Shown: in pieces, positions 38,701 through 52,519 of the stretch
How positions within the stretch are numbered: the stretch's first letter is position 1
Layout of the letters: each line of letters begins with the position of its first letter
Assembly: GCA_027886175.1 (NCBI GenBank)
Contig: JAJNNQ010000027.1
Coordinates: 9,252,001-9,316,000, forward strand
Reading direction: 5' to 3'
From: Phylloscopus collybita
Taxonomy: Eukaryota > Chordata > Aves > Passeriformes > Phylloscopidae
Length of the DNA stretch: 64,000 bases
Notes under the pieces: model-generated
What the model was told of the DNA's origin: nothing
Databases searched by the model: none
Seen by the model: the letters and a program-made list of their open reading frames with translations, nothing else
Position numbers and translations under genes: made by a program

Positions 38701-41700
38701 GGGGTGGAGACTTTGGTTTCCCATAGAAATGAGCCATCGTTCGTGTCTAATGCTGTCTGCCTGCCACTGCGCTTCGTCCAACAAAAATTCCTCTAAAATT
38801 CCATAAAAATGAGGATATCTCCCAGGTGGAATCTACCACAAGGTGGAAGTTGGTCTGCCCTCGTAGTGCCAAAGGCCTCCTAAAAACTGACATGAGGAAC
38901 GTGCGGTGGAGACTTTGGTTTCTCATGGAAATGGCTCATCGTTTCTGTCTAATGCTATGTGCCTGCTACTTGGCTTATGCCTAGTAAAATTCCATACAAA
39001 TGACGATATCTCCCAGATGGAGTCTACCACCAGTTGAAAGTTTGTCTGCCCTTTTAATGCCAACGGCCTCCTACAAATTGACATCAGGAATCTGGAGAGG
39101 ACGCTTTGGTTTCCCAGGGAAAAGGGCCACCCTTGGTGTTTAATGCTGTCTCCTTACCACTGGGCTTATGACTACTGAAATTGCACTAAAATTCCATACA
39201 AATAGGGATATCTCCCAGGTGCAATCTACAACCAGATGGAAGTTTGTCTGCTCTTGTAGTACCAAAACCCTCCTAAAAAACTGACATCAGGAACCAGGGG
39301 TGGAGACTTTGTTTTCCCATGGAAAAGGGCCACCGTTCGTATCTAATGCTGTCAGCCTGCCACTGGGCTTATGGCTACTGAAATTACATAGAAATGAGGA
39401 TATCTCGCTGATGCAATATGCCACCAGTTGGAAGTTTGTCTGCTCTTGTCGTGACAAAGTCCTCCTAGAAACGGACATCAGGAACGTGGGGTGGAGACTT
39501 TGGTTTCCCATGGAAATGGGCCACCGTTGATGTTTAATGCTGTCTACTTGCCACTGGGCTTCTGCTTACTTTAATTCCACTAAAATTCCATACAAAGGAG
39601 GATATCTCCAAGATGCAATATGCCACCAGTTGGAAGTTTGTCTGCTCTTGTAGTGCAAAAGGCCTCCTAAAAACTGACATCAGGAACCTGGCCTGGAGAC
39701 TTTGGTTTCCCCTGGAAAACGGCCACTATTCATGTCTAATTCTGTCTGTCGTCCGCTGGGATTCTGCGTACTAAAATCCCTCTAAAATTCTATACAAATG
39801 AGAATATCTCGCAGGTGCAATCTACCCCCGGTGTGAAGTTTCTCTGCCCTTGTAGTGCCAAAGGGCTCCTATAAACTGACATCTGAAACGTAGGATGGAT
39901 AATTTGGTTTACCATGGAAAAAAGCCACTATTCATGCCTAATGCTGTGTGCCTGCCACTGGGCGTATGCCCGCTAAAATTCCATACAAATGAGGATATCT
40001 CACAGATGCAATCTACCACCAGGTGGAAGTTTGTCTGCTCTCGTAGTGCCAAAGGCCTCCTAAAAAATGACATCAGGAACGTGGGGTGGAGACTTTTGTT
40101 TCCCATGGAATAGGGCCACCTTTTGTGTCTAATGCTATCTGCCTGCCACTGGGCTTATGCCTAGTAAAATTCCATGCAAATGAGGATATCTCCCAGATGG
40201 AATCTAGGACCAGTTGAAAGTTCGTCTGCCCTTGTAGTGCCAACGGCCTCCTACAAACTGACATGAGGAACCTGGAGAGGACGCTTTGGTTTCCCATGGG
40301 AAGGGGCTACCATTGGTGTTTAATGCTGTCTCCTTGCCACTGGGCTTATGACTACTGAAATTACATACAAATGAGGATATCTCCCAGATGCAATATGCCA
40401 CCAGGCGGAAGTTTGTCTGCTCTTGCAGTGCCAAAGGCCTCCTTCAAACTGATATCCGGAACCTGGCACGGAGACTTTGGTTTCCTATGGAAAAGGCCCA
40501 CCGTTCGTGTTTAATGCAGTCTGTCTGCCACTGGGCTTCTGAGTACTAAAATTCCACTAAAATTCCATACAAATGAGGACATCTCCGAGGTGCAATCTAC
40601 CGCCAGATGGAAGTTTGTCTGCCCTTGTAGTGCCAAAGGCCTCCTAAAAATTGACATCAGGAACATAGTATGGATAATTTGTTTTTCCATGGAAAAAGGC
40701 CACCGTTCGTGTCTAATACTGTCTGCCTGCCAGTGGGCATATGACTTCTAAAATTCCATAGAAATGAGGATATCTCCCAAATGCAATTTTCCACCAGATG
40801 GAAGTTTGTCTACCCTTTTAATGCCAAAGGCCTTTTAAAAACTGACATCAGGATCTTGGGTAAGAGACTTTGGTTTCCCATGGAAATGGGCCACCGTTTG
40901 TGTCTAATGCTGTCTGCCTGGCACTGGGCTTATGCCTAGTAAAATTCCATACAAATGAGGATATCTCCCCGATGCAATACACCACCAGAGGGAAATTTGT
41001 CTTCCCAGGTGCAATCTAACACCAGATATAAGTTTCTCTGCCCTTGTGGTTCCAATGGCCTCCTACAAACCTACTTCAGGAACCTGGGGTGGAGACTTTG
41101 GTTTTCCATGGAAAAGGACCACCGTTCCTGTCTAATATTGTCTGCCTGGCACTGTGGTTATGACTGCAAAGTTCCATACAAATGAGGATATCTCCCAGGT
41201 GCAATCTACCACAAGGTCGAAGTTTCTCTGCCCTTGTAGTGCCAAAGGCCTCCTTCAAACTGACATCAGAAACATAGGATGGATAATTTGCTTTTCCATG
41301 GAAAAGGGCCACTGTTCGAGTCTAATGCTGTCTGCCTGCCACTGGGCATATGCCTACTAAAATTCCTTACAAATGAGGATATCTCCCAAATGCAATTTCC
41401 CACCAGATTGAAATTTGTCTACCCTTTTAATGACAAAGGCCTCCTAAAAACTTACATCGGGAACGTGGGATGGAGACTTTGGTTTCCCAAGGAAATGGGC
41501 CTCCGTTCGTGTCTAATGCTGTCGGCCAGCTACTGGGTTTATGACTACTAAAATTCCACCAAAATTCTATACACATAAGGATATCTCCCAGGTGCAGTCT
41601 ACCACCAGATGGAAATTTGTCTACCCTTTTTATGCCAAAGGCCTCCTAAAAACTGACCTTAGGAACCTAGGTTGGAGACTTTGGTTTCCTATGGAAATGG

Positions 41701-43608
41701 GCCACTATTCCTGTCTAATTCTGTCTGCCTGCCGCTGGGATTCTGCCTGCTAAAATTCCATTTAATTCCATACATATGAGAATATCTCCCCGATGCAATC
41801 TAACACCAGATTAAAGTTTCTCTGCCCTTGTGTTTCCAAAGGCCTCCTACAAACTGACATCAGGAACCTGGGGTGGAGACTTAGGTTTCCCATGGAAAAG
41901 GACCACTGTTCCTGTCGAATGCTGTCTGCCTGGCACTGTGGTTATGACTGCTGAAGTTCCATACAAATGAGGGTATCTCCCAGGTGCAATCTACCACCAG
42001 ATGGAAGTTTGTCTGCCCTTGTCGTGCCAAATGCCTCCTAAAAACTGACAGCAGGAACGTGGGGTGGAGACTTTGGTTTCCCATGGAAATGGGCCACCCT
42101 TTGTGTCTAATGCTATGTGCCTGCCACTGGGCTTATGCCTAGTAAAATCCCATACAAATGAGGATATCTCCCAGATGGAGTCTACCACCAGTTGAAAGTG
42201 TGTCTGCCCTTGTAATGACAACGGCCTCCGACAAACTGACATTAGGAATCAGGCGAGGACGCTTTGGTTTCCCATGGAAAAGGGCCACCCTTGGTGTTTA
42301 ATGCTGTCTCCTTGGCACTGGGCTTATGACTACTGAAATTACATACAAATGAGGATATCTCCCAGACGCAATATGCCACCAGATGGAAGTTTGTCTGCTC
42401 TTGCAGTGCCAAAGGCCTCCTTCAAACTGACATTCGGAACCTCACCTGGAGACTTTGGTTTCCTATAGAAAAGGCCCACCGTTCATGTTTAATGCTGTCT
42501 GTCTACCACTGGGCTTCTGAGCACTAAAATACCACTAAAATACAATAAAAATAGGGAATATCTCCGAGGTGCAATCTACCGCCAGATGGAAGTTTGTCTG
42601 CCCTTGTAGTGCCAAAGGCCTCCTAAAAACTAACATCAGGAACATAGGATGGATAATTTGTTTTTCCATTGAAAAGGGCCACCTTTCGTGTCTAATGCTG
42701 TCTGCCTGCCAGTGGGCATATGCCTACTAAAATTCCCTACAAATGAGGATATCTCCCCGATGCAATCAACCACCTGACGGAAGTTTGTCTGCGCTTGTAC
42801 TGCCAACGGCCTCCTAAAACCTGACATCGGGAACGTGGTGTGGAGACTTTGGTTTCCCATGGAAAAGGACCACCGTTCCTGTCTAATGCTGTCTTCCTGG
42901 TTCTGTGGTTATGACTGCTGAAGTTCCATACAAATGAGGATATCTCCCAGATGCAATATGCCACCAGATTGAAGTTTTTCTGCTCTTGCAGTGCCAAAGG
43001 CCTCCGTCAAACTGATATCCGGTACCTGGCCGAGAGACTTTGTTTCCTATGGAAAAGGCCCACCGTTCGTGTTTAATGCTGTCTGTCTGCCACTGGGCAT
43101 ATGCCTTCTAAAATTCCATACAAATGAGGATATCTCCCAAATGCAATTTCCCACCAGATGGAAGTTTGTCTGCCCTTGTAGTGACAAAGGCCTTCTAAAA
43201 ACTGACATCAGGAACGTGCCGTAGAGACTTTGGTTTCCCATGGAAAAGGTCCACCGTTTGTGTCTAATGCTATGTGCCTGCCACTGGGCTTATGCCTAGT
43301 AAAATTCCATACAAATGAGGATCTCTCCCAGATGGAATCTACCACCAGTTGAAAGTTTGTCTGCCCTTATAATGCCAACGGCCTCCTACAAACTGACATC
43401 AGGAATCTGGAGAGGACGCTTTGGTTTCCCAGGGAAAGGGGCCACCGTTGGTAATTAATGCTGTCTCCTGGCCACTGGGCTTATGACTACTGAAATTACA
43501 TAAAAATGAAGATATCTCCCAGACGCAATATGCCACCAGATGGCAGTTTGTCTGCTCTTGTTGTGCCAAAGGCCTCCTACAAACTGATATCAGGAATGTG
43601 GAGTTGAG
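35792..43608 (-). repeat. 191-bp satellite, array B right part (reverse orientation)
   Basis: Continuation of the reverse-oriented array after the ERV, about 40 monomers. It mixes 191-bp monomers and monomers of about 206 bp with the duplicated TAAAATTCCAC segment. Divergence is high and no long near-identical blocks were seen. The last monomer breaks off at GGAATGTGGAGTTGAGTC (about 43608), where the 21-bp minisatellite begins. Confidence 0.97.
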
Positions 43609-44651
43609 TCCCCTCCATAGCCCTCAATATCCCCTCTGGAGCCCCCAATGTCTCCTCCATAGCCCCAAATGTCCCCTCCATAGCCTTCCATGTCTCGTAT
43701 GGAGCCCCCAATATCACCTCCATAGCCCCCAATGTACCACCATAGACCTCAATGTCCCCTATGGAGCCCCAATGTCCTATACGGAGCCGCCAATATCCCC
43801 TCCATAGCCCCCAATGTCCCCTCCAAAGCCCTCGAAGTCTTTTATGGAGTCCCCAATGTCCCCTATGGCGCCCCCAATGTCCCCTACATAGGCCACAATG
43901 TTCACACCATAGCCCTCAATGTCCCTTATGGAGCCCGCAATGTCCTCTCCATAGCCCCCAATCTCCCCTCCATAGCCCACAATATCTCACCCATAGCCCT
44001 CAATGTCCCCTATGGAGCCCCCAATGTCCCATCTGGAGCCCTCAATGTCCACTCCATAGCCAACAATGTCCAATATGGAGTTCCCAAAGTCCCCTATGGA
44101 GCCCCCAATGTCCCCTCCCTAGCCCTCAATGTCCCCTATGGAGCCCCCAATGTCCCCTCGTGAGTCCCCAATGTCCCCTCTGGAGCCTTCAATGTCCCAT
44201 CTGGAGCCCTCATTGTACCCTACGGAGCCCTCAATGTCCACTCTGGAGCCCCCAATATCCCCTCTTGAGCACCCAATGTCCCCTCCATAGCCCTCAATAT
44301 CCCCTCTGTAGCCCCCTGTGTCACCTCCATAGCTCTCAATGTCCCCTATGGAGCCCCCAATGTTCCCTCTGGAGCCCTCAATGTCCCCTCTAGAGCCCGC
44401 AATTTCCACTATGGAGCCCCCAATGTCCACTCCTGAGCACCCAATGTCCCCTCTGGAGCCTTCAATGTCCCATCTGGAGCCCTCATTGTACCCTACGGAG
44501 CCCTCAATGTCCACTCTGGAGCCCCCAATATCCCCTCTTGAGCACCCAATGTCCCCTCCATAGCCCTCAATATCCCCTCTGTAGCCCCCTGTGTCACCTC
44601 CATAGCTCTCAATGTCCCCTATGGAGCCCCCAATGTTCCCTCTGGAGCCCC

Positions 44652-47298
44652 CAGGGTCACATCCATAGCCTCCAATGGATGCCCCTCTGCAGCCCCCCCA
44701 TGACCCCTCCATAGTCCTCAATGTCCCCTCCATAGCCCCCAATGTCCTCTATGGAGCCCCCAATGTCCCCTCTGGAACCCAAAATGTCCCCTCCATAATC
44801 CTCAATTTCCCCTCGGCAGCCCCCAATGTCCACTCCGTAGACCACAATGTCCCCTCTGGAGCACTCAATGTTTCCTATGGAGCCCCCAATGTCACCTCCA
44901 TAGCCATCAATATCTCCTATGGAGCCCCCAATGCCCCCTCTTGAGTCCCCAATGTCCCCTCTGGAGCCCCCAATGTCCCCTCCATAGCCCTCAATATTCA
45001 CTCTCTAGTACCCAGTGTCACCTTCATAGCCCTCAATGTCCCCTATGGAGCCCCCAATGCCCCCTCCATAGCCCCCAATGTCCCCTCTGGAGCCCCCAAT
45101 GTCCCCTCTGGAGCCCTCAATGTCCCCTCTTGAGCCCTCAAAGTCCCCTCCATAGCTCCCAATGTCCCCTCTGGAGCCTATAATGTTCCCTCTGTAGCGC
45201 CCAGTGTCCCCTATGGATCCCCCAATGTCCCCTCCATAGCCCCCAATGTCCCCTCCATAGCGCCCAATGTCTCCTCTGGAGCCCTCAATGTCCCCTCCAT
45301 AGCCCTCAATGTCCTCTCTTGAGCCCCCAATGTCCCCTATGGAGCCCCCAATGTACCCTCCATTGCCCTCAGTATCGCCTCTGGAGTTGTCAATGTCCCC
45401 TCCATAGCCCCCAATCTCCCCTCCATAGCCCTCAATGTCCCCTCTAGAGCCCTCAATGTCTCCTATGGAACTCCTAATGTCCCCTTCATAGCCCCCAATG
45501 TCCCCTCTGGAGCCTCCCATGTCCCCTCCATAGCCCCCAATGTCCCCTCCCTAGCCCTCAATGTCCCCTATGGAGCCCCCAATGTCCCCTCGTGAGCCCC
45601 CAATGTCCCCTCTGGAGCCTTCAATGTCCCATCTGGAGCCCTCATTGTACCCTACGGAGCCCTCAATGTCCACTCTGGAGCCCCCAATATCCCCTCTTGA
45701 GCACCCAATGTCCCCTCCATAGCCCTCAATATCCCCTCTGTAGCCCCCTGTGTCACCTCCATAGCTCTCAATGTCCCCTATGGAGCCCCCAATGTTCCCT
45801 CTGGAGCCCTCAATGTCCCCTCTAGAGCCCGCAATTTCCACTATGGAGCCCCCAATGTCCCCTCCTGAGCACCCAATGTCCCCTCCATAGCCCCCAATGT
45901 CCCCTCTGGAGCCCCCCATGTCCCCTCCATAGCCCCCAATGTCCCCTCCCTAGTCCTCAATGTCCCCTATGGAGCCCCCAATGTCCCCTCGTGAGTCCCC
46001 AATGTCCCCTCTGGAGCCTTCAATGTCCCATCTGGAGCCCTCATTGTACCCTACGGAGCCCTCAATGTCCACTCTGGAGCCCCCAATATCCCCTCTTGAG
46101 CACCCAATGTCCCCTCCATAGCCCTCAATATCCCCTCTGTAGCCCCCTGTGTCACCTCCATAGCTCTCAATGTCCCCTATGGAGCCCCCAATGTCCCCTC
46201 CATAGCCCTCAATGTCCCCTCTAGAGCCCGCAATTTCCACTATGGAGCCCCCAATGTCCCCTCCTGAGAACCCAAGGTCCCCTTAATAGCCCTCCATGTC
46301 CCCTCTGGAGACCTATATGTCCCCTATGGAGCCCCCAATGTCCCTTCTTGAGAACCCAATGTCCCCTCAGGATCCCCCAATGTCCCCTCCACAGCCCTCA
46401 ATGTCCGCTCCATAGCTCTCAATGACCTCTTCAAAGCCCTCAGTGTCCTCTCCAAAGCCCCCAACATCCCCTCTGGAGCCCCCAATGTCCCCTCCGTAGC
46501 CCACAATGTCCCCTCCATAGCCCTCAATGTCCCCTCTGGAGCCCCCAATGTCCACTATGGAGCCCCCAACGTCCCCTCCATAGCCCCCTATGTCTTCTCC
46601 CTAGCCCTCAATGTCCCCTCTGGATCCCCCAATGTCCTCTCCGTAGCCCCCAATGTCCCCTACATAGCCCTCAATGTCGCCTCCATCGCCCTAAATGTCC
46701 CCTACAGAGCCCCCAATATCCCCTCCATTGCTCTCAATGGCCCCTCGGGAGCCTTCAATGTCCCCTCCATAGCCTTCAATGTCCCCTATGGATCCCAAAT
46801 ATCCCCTCTTGAGCCCCCAATGTCCCCTCCATAGCCGTCAACATCCCCTCTGGTGCCCTCAATATCCCCTCCATAGCCTTCAATGTCCCCTATGGAGCCC
46901 TCAATGTCCCCTCTGGTTCCCCAAATGTCCCCTCCGTAGCCCCCAATGTCCCCTCATGGCCTCCAAATTACCCTTCATAGCCCTCAGTGTCCCCTCTGGA
47001 GCCCTCAATGTCCCCTCCATAGCCCTCAATGTCCCCTCCACAGCCCCCAGTGTCCCCAATGGAGCCCCCAATGTCCCCTTCACAGCCCTCAGTGTCCCCA
47101 CCATAGCCCACATTGACCCCTCCCTAGCCCTCAGTGTTCCCTCCATAGCCCCCAATGTCCCCTCCATGCCCCTAATGGCCCATCCAAACCCACAATGGCC
47201 ACTCCATAGTCGCCAATGTACCCTCTAGAGCCCCCAATGTCCCTTCCATAGCCCTCAATGTCCTCTCTGGAGCCCTCAATGTCCCCTCTGTAGCCCCC
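44652..47298 (+). repeat. Higher-order copy A (about 2.65 kb) in the 21-bp array
   Basis: The rare landmark CAGGGTCACATCCATAGCC starts at 44652, 47299 and 50004 and divides the array into three successive higher-order units. From about 44700, sequence repeats at an offset of 2,643 bp nearly unchanged. Within it a 399-bp (19-unit) sub-block is itself duplicated (45592-45825 versus 45991-46224). Confidence 0.85.
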
Positions 47299-50003
47299 AG
47301 GGTCACATCCATAGCCTCCAATGTCCCCTCTGCAGCCCCCCCATGACCCCTCCATAGTCCTCAATGTCCCCTCCATAGCCCCCAATGTCCTCTATGGAGC
47401 CCCCAATGTCCCCTCTGGAACCTAAAATGTCCCCTCCATAATCCTCAATTTCCCCTCGGCAGCCCCCAATGTCCACTCCGTAGACCACAATGTCCCCTCT
47501 GGAGCACTCAATGTTTCCTATGGAGCCCCCAATGTCACCTCCATAGCCATCAATATCTCCTATGGAGCCCCCAATGCCCCCTCTTGAGTCCCCAATGTCC
47601 CCTCTGGAGCCCCCAATGTCCCCTCCATAGCCCTCAATATTCACTCTCTAGTACCCAGTGTCACCTTCATAGCCCTCAATGTCCCCTATGGAGCCCCCAA
47701 TGCCCCCTCCATAGCCCCCAATGTCCCCTCTGGAGCCCCCAATGTCCCCTCTGGAGCCCTCAATGTCCCCTCTTGAGCCCTCAAAGTCCCCTCCATAGCT
47801 CCCAATGTCCCCTCTGGAGCCTATAATGTTCCCTCTGTAGCGCCCAGTGTCCCCTATGGATCCCCCAATGTCCCCTCCATAGCCCCCAATGTCCCCTCCA
47901 TAGCGCCCAATGTCTCCTCTGGAGCCCTCAATGTCCCCTCCATAGCCCTCAATGTCCTCTCTTGAGCCCCCAATGTCCCCTATGGAGCCCCCAATGTACC
48001 CTCCATTGCCCTCAGTATCGCCTCTGGAGTTGTCAATGTCCCCTCCATAGCCCCCAATCTCCCCTCCATAGCCCTCAATGTCCCCTCTAGAGCCCTCAAT
48101 GTCTCCTATGGAACTCCTAATGTCCCCTTCATAGCCCCCAATGTCCCCTCTGGAGCCTCCCATGTCCCCTCCATAGCCCCCAATGTCCCCTCCCTAGCCC
48201 TCAATGTTCCCTATGGAGCCCCCAATGTCCCCTCGTGAGCCCCCAATGTCCCCTCTGGAGCCTTCAATGTCCCATCTGGAGCCCTCATTGTACCCTACGG
48301 AGCCCTCAATGTCCACTCTGGAGCCCCCAATATCCCCTCTTGAGCACCCAATGTCCCCTCCATAGCCCTCAATATCCCCTCTGTAGCCCCCTGTGTCACC
48401 TCCATAGCTCTCAATGTCCCCTATGGAGCCCCCAATGTTCCCTCTGGAGCCCTCAATGTCCCCTCTAGAGCCCGCAATTTCCACTATGGAGCCCCCAATG
48501 TCCCCTCCTGAGCACCCAATGTCCCCTCCATAGCCCCCAATGTCCCCTCTGGAGCCCCCCATGTCCCCTCCATAGCCCCCAATGTCCCCTCCCTAGTCCT
48601 CAATGTCCCCTATGGAGCCCCCAATGTCCCCTCGTGAGTCCCCAATGTCCCCTCTGGAGCCTTCAATGTCCCATCTGGAGCCCTCATTGTACCCTACGGA
48701 GCCCTCAATGTCCACTCTGGAGCCCCCAATATCCCCTCTTGAGCACCCAATGTCCCCTCCATAGCCCTCAATATCCCCTCTGTAGCCCCCTGTGTCACCT
48801 CCATAGCTCTCAATGTCCCCTATGGAGCCCCCAATGTCCCCTCCATAGCCCTCAATGTCCCCTCTAGAGCCCGCAATTTCCACTATGGAGCCCCCAATGT
48901 CCCCTCCTGAGAACCCAAGGTCCCCTTAATAGCCCTCCATGTCCCCTCTGGAGACCTATATGTCCCCTATGGAGCCCCCAATGTCCCTTCTTGAGAACCC
49001 AATGTCCCCTCAGGATCCCCCAATGTCCCCTCCACAGCCCTCAATGTCCGCTCCATAGCTCTCAATGACCTCTTCAAAGCCCTCAGTGTCCTCTCCAAAG
49101 CCCCCAACATCCCCTCTGGAGCCCCCAATGTCCCCTCCGTAGCCCACAATGTCCCCTCCATAGCCCTCAATGTCCCCTCTGGAGCCCCCAATGTCCACTA
49201 TGGAGCCCCCAATGTCCCCTCCATAGCCCCCTATGTCTTCTCCCTAGCCCTCAATGTCCCCTCTGGATCCCCCAATGTCCTCTCCGTAGCCCCCAATGTC
49301 CCCTACATAGCCCTCAATGTCGCCTCCATCGCCCTAAATGTCCCCTACTGAGCCCCCAATATCCCCTCCATTGCTCTCAATGGCCCCTCGGGAGCCTTCA
49401 ATGTCCCCTCCATAGCCTTCAATGTCCCCTATGGATCCCAAATATCCCCTCTTGAGCCCCCAATGTCCCCTCCATAGCCGTCAACATCCCCTCTGGTGCC
49501 CTCAATATCCCCTCCATAGCCTTCAATGTCCCCTATGGAGCCCTCAATGTCCCCTCTGGTTCCCCAAATGTCCCCTCCGTAGCCCCCAATGTCCCCTCAT
49601 GGCCTCCAAATTACCCTTCATAGCCCTCAATGTCCCCTCTGGAGCCCTCAATGTCCCCTCCATAGCCCTCAATGTCCCCTCCACAGCCCCCAGTGTCCCC
49701 AATGGAGCCCCCAATGTCCCCTTCACAGCCCTCAGTGTCCCCACCATAGCCCACAATGACCCCTCCCTAGCCCTCAGTGTTCCCTCCATAGCCCCCAATG
49801 TCCCTTCAGGTGACCCCAATGTCCCCTCCATAGCCCTCAGTGCCCGCTCCAAAGCCCCCAATGTCCCCTCCATGCCCCTAATGGCCCATCCAAACCCACA
49901 ATGGCCACTCCATAGTCGCCAATGTACCCTCTAGAGCCCCCAATGTCCCTTCCATAGCCCTCAATGTCCTCTCTGGAGCCCTCAATGTCCCCTCTGTAGC
50001 CCC
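47299..50003 (+). repeat. Higher-order copy B (about 2.7 kb)
   Basis: Copy B is 63 bp (three units) longer than copy A, owing to a segment around 49806-49868 that includes TTCAGGTGACC and is absent from A. Otherwise it differs by scattered single bases. Confidence 0.85.
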
Positions 50004-52459
50004 CAGGGTCACATCCATAGCCTCCAATGTCCCCTCTGCAGCCCCCCCATGACCCCTCCATAGTCCTCAATGTCCCCTCCATAGCCCCCAATGTCCTCTA
50101 TGGAGCCCCCAATGTCCCCTCTGGAACCCAAAATGTCCCCTCCATAATCCTCAATTTCCCCTCGGCAGCCCCCAATGTCCACTCCGTTGCCCACAATGTC
50201 CCCTCTGGAGCACTCAATGTTTCCTATGGAGCCCCCAATGTTCCCTCCATAGCCATCAATATCTCCTATGGAGCCCCCAATGCCCCCTCTTGAGTCCCCA
50301 ATGTCCCCTCTGGAGCCCCCAATGTCCCCTCCATAGCCCTCAATATTCACTCTCTAGTACCCAGTGTCACCTTCATAGCCCTCAATGTCCCCTATGGAGC
50401 CCCCAATGCCCCCTCCATAGCCCCCAATGTCCCCTCTGGAGCCCCCAATGTCCCCTCTGGAGCCCTCAATGTCGCCTCTGGAGCCCTCAAAGTCCCCTCC
50501 ATAGCCCCCAATGTCCCCTCTGGAGCCTATAATGTTCCCTCTGTAGCGCCCAGTGTCCCCTATGGATCCCCCAATGTCCCCTCCATAGCCCCCAATGTCC
50601 CCTCCATAGCGCCCAATGTCTCCTCTGGAGCCCTCAATGTCCCCTCCATAGCCCTCAATGTCCTCTCTTGAGCCCCCAATGTCCCCTATGGAGCCCCCAA
50701 TGTACCCTCCATTGCCCTCAGTATCGCCTCTGGAGTTGTCAATGTCCCCTCCATAGCCCCCAATCTCCCCTCCATAGCCCTCAATGTCCCCTCCATAGCC
50801 CTCAATGTCTCCTATGGAACTCCTAATGTCCCCTCCATAGCCCCCAATGTCCCCTCTGGAGCCTCCCATGTCCCCTCCATAGCCCCCAATGTCCCCTCCC
50901 TAGCCCTCAATGTCCCCTATGGAGCCCCCAATGTCCCCTCGTGAGTCCCCAATGTCCCCTCTGGAGCCTTCAATGTCCCATCTGGAGCCCTCATTGTACC
51001 CTACGGAGCCCTCAATGTCCACTCTGGAGCCCCCAATATCCCCTCTTGAGCACCCAATGTCCCCTCCATAGCCCTCAATATCCCCTCTGTAGCCCCCTGT
51101 GTCACCTCCATAGCTCTCAATGTCCCCTAAGGAGCCCCCAATGTTCCCTCTGGAGCCCTCAATGTCCCCTCCAGAGCCCGCAATTTCCACTATGGAGCCC
51201 CCAATGTCCCCTCCTGAGCACCCAATGTCCCCTCCATAGCCCCCAATGTCCCCTCTGGAGCCCCCCATGTCCCCTCCATAGCCCCCAATGTCCCCTCCCT
51301 AGTCCTCAATGTCCCCTATGGAGCCCCCAATGTCCCCTCGTGAGTCCCCAATGTCCCCTCTGGAGCCTTCAATGTCCCATCTGGAGCCCTCATTGTACCC
51401 TACGGAGCCCTCAATGTCCACTCTGGAGCCCCCAATATCCCCTCTTGAGCACCCAATGTCCCCTCCATAGCCCTCAATATCCCCTCTGTAGCCCCCTGTG
51501 TCACCTCCATAGCTCTCAATGTCCCCTATGGAGCCCCCAATGTTCCCTCTGGAGCCCTCAATGTCCCCTCTAGAGCCCGCAATTTCCACTATGGAGGCCC
51601 CAATGTCCCCTCCTGAGCACCCAAGGTCCCCTTAATAGCCCTCAATGTCCCCTCTGGAGACCTATATGTCCCCTATGGAGCCCCCAATGTCCCTTCTTGA
51701 GAACCCAATGTCCCCTCAGGATCCCCCAATGTCCCCTCCACAGCCCTCAATGTCCGCTCCATAGCTCTCAATGACCTCTTCAAAGCCCTCAGTGTCCTCT
51801 CCAAAGCCCCCAACATCCCTTCTGGAGCCCCCAATGTCCCCTCCGTAGCCCACAATGTCCCCTCCATAGCCCTCAATGTCCCCTCTGGAGCCCCCAATGT
51901 CCACTATGGAGCCCCCAATGTCCCCTCCATAGCCCCCTATGTCTTCTCCCTAGCCCTCAATGTCCCCTCTGGATCCCCCAATGTCCTCTCCGTAGCCCCC
52001 AATGTCCCCTACATAGCCCTCAATGTCGCCTCCATCGCCCTAAATGTCCCCTACTGAGCCCCCAATATCCCCTCCATTGCTCTCAATAGCCCCTCTGGAG
52101 CCTTCAATGTCCCCTCCATAGCCTTCAATGTCCCCTATGGATCCCAAATATCCCCTCTTGAGCCCCCAATGTCCCCTCCATAGCCGTCAACATCCCCTCT
52201 GGTGCCCTCAATATCCCCTCCATAGCCTTCAATGTCCCCTATGGAGCCCTCAATGTCCCCTCTGGTTCCCCAAATGTCCCCTCCGTAGCCCCCAATGTCC
52301 CCTCATGGCCTCCAAATTACCCTTCATAGCCCTCAATGTCCCTTAAGGAGCCCCCAATGTCCCCTCCATAGCCATCAATATCCCCTCTGGAGCCCTCAAT
52401 GTCCCCTGCAAAGCCCTCAATATCCCCTATGGAGCCTCCAATGTCCCCACTGTAGCCCT
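50004..52459 (+). repeat. Higher-order copy C, right-truncated
   Basis: Matches copy B at an offset of 2,706 bp as far as about 52340, then ends in a short run of different variants and meets the 35-bp minisatellite at about 52460. Confidence 0.85.
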
Positions 52460-52519
52460 GACACGCGACCAGAACTTCACAGAGACACGTGGTTCAAAGC
52501 GGCCTGGGGTGTTACCATG
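52460..52519 (+). repeat. 35-bp minisatellite, left fragment
   Basis: GACACGCGACCAGAAC..., AGACACGTGG...AAGCGGCC and GTTACCATG resemble the 35-bp units that continue at 58176. The ERV therefore split this array. The last five bases, CCATG (52515-52519), are the target duplication. Confidence 0.7.

Larger units (their letters stand above)
43609..52459 (+). repeat. 21-bp C-rich minisatellite
   Basis: The unit is CCCCTCCATAGCCCCCAATGT with common variants CCCCTCTGGAGCC and CCCCTATGGAGCC; about 420 copies over 8.85 kb. Because 21 is a multiple of three, each frame repeats one heptapeptide (SPQCPLW on the plus strand, GGSRGDI or GGYGGDI on the minus strand). Long frames (up to 213 codons) therefore arise by arithmetic and are not evidence of genes: several frames on both strands are open together, ends fall wherever a unit mutates, and there is no start context, splicing or domain. 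The strand is strongly C-rich. Confidence 0.96.

Noticed and set aside
43752..51573. Frames of 170-213 codons in the 21-bp array
   Set aside because: The period is a multiple of three, so frames stay open on both strands at once. There is no start context, domain or codon signal.
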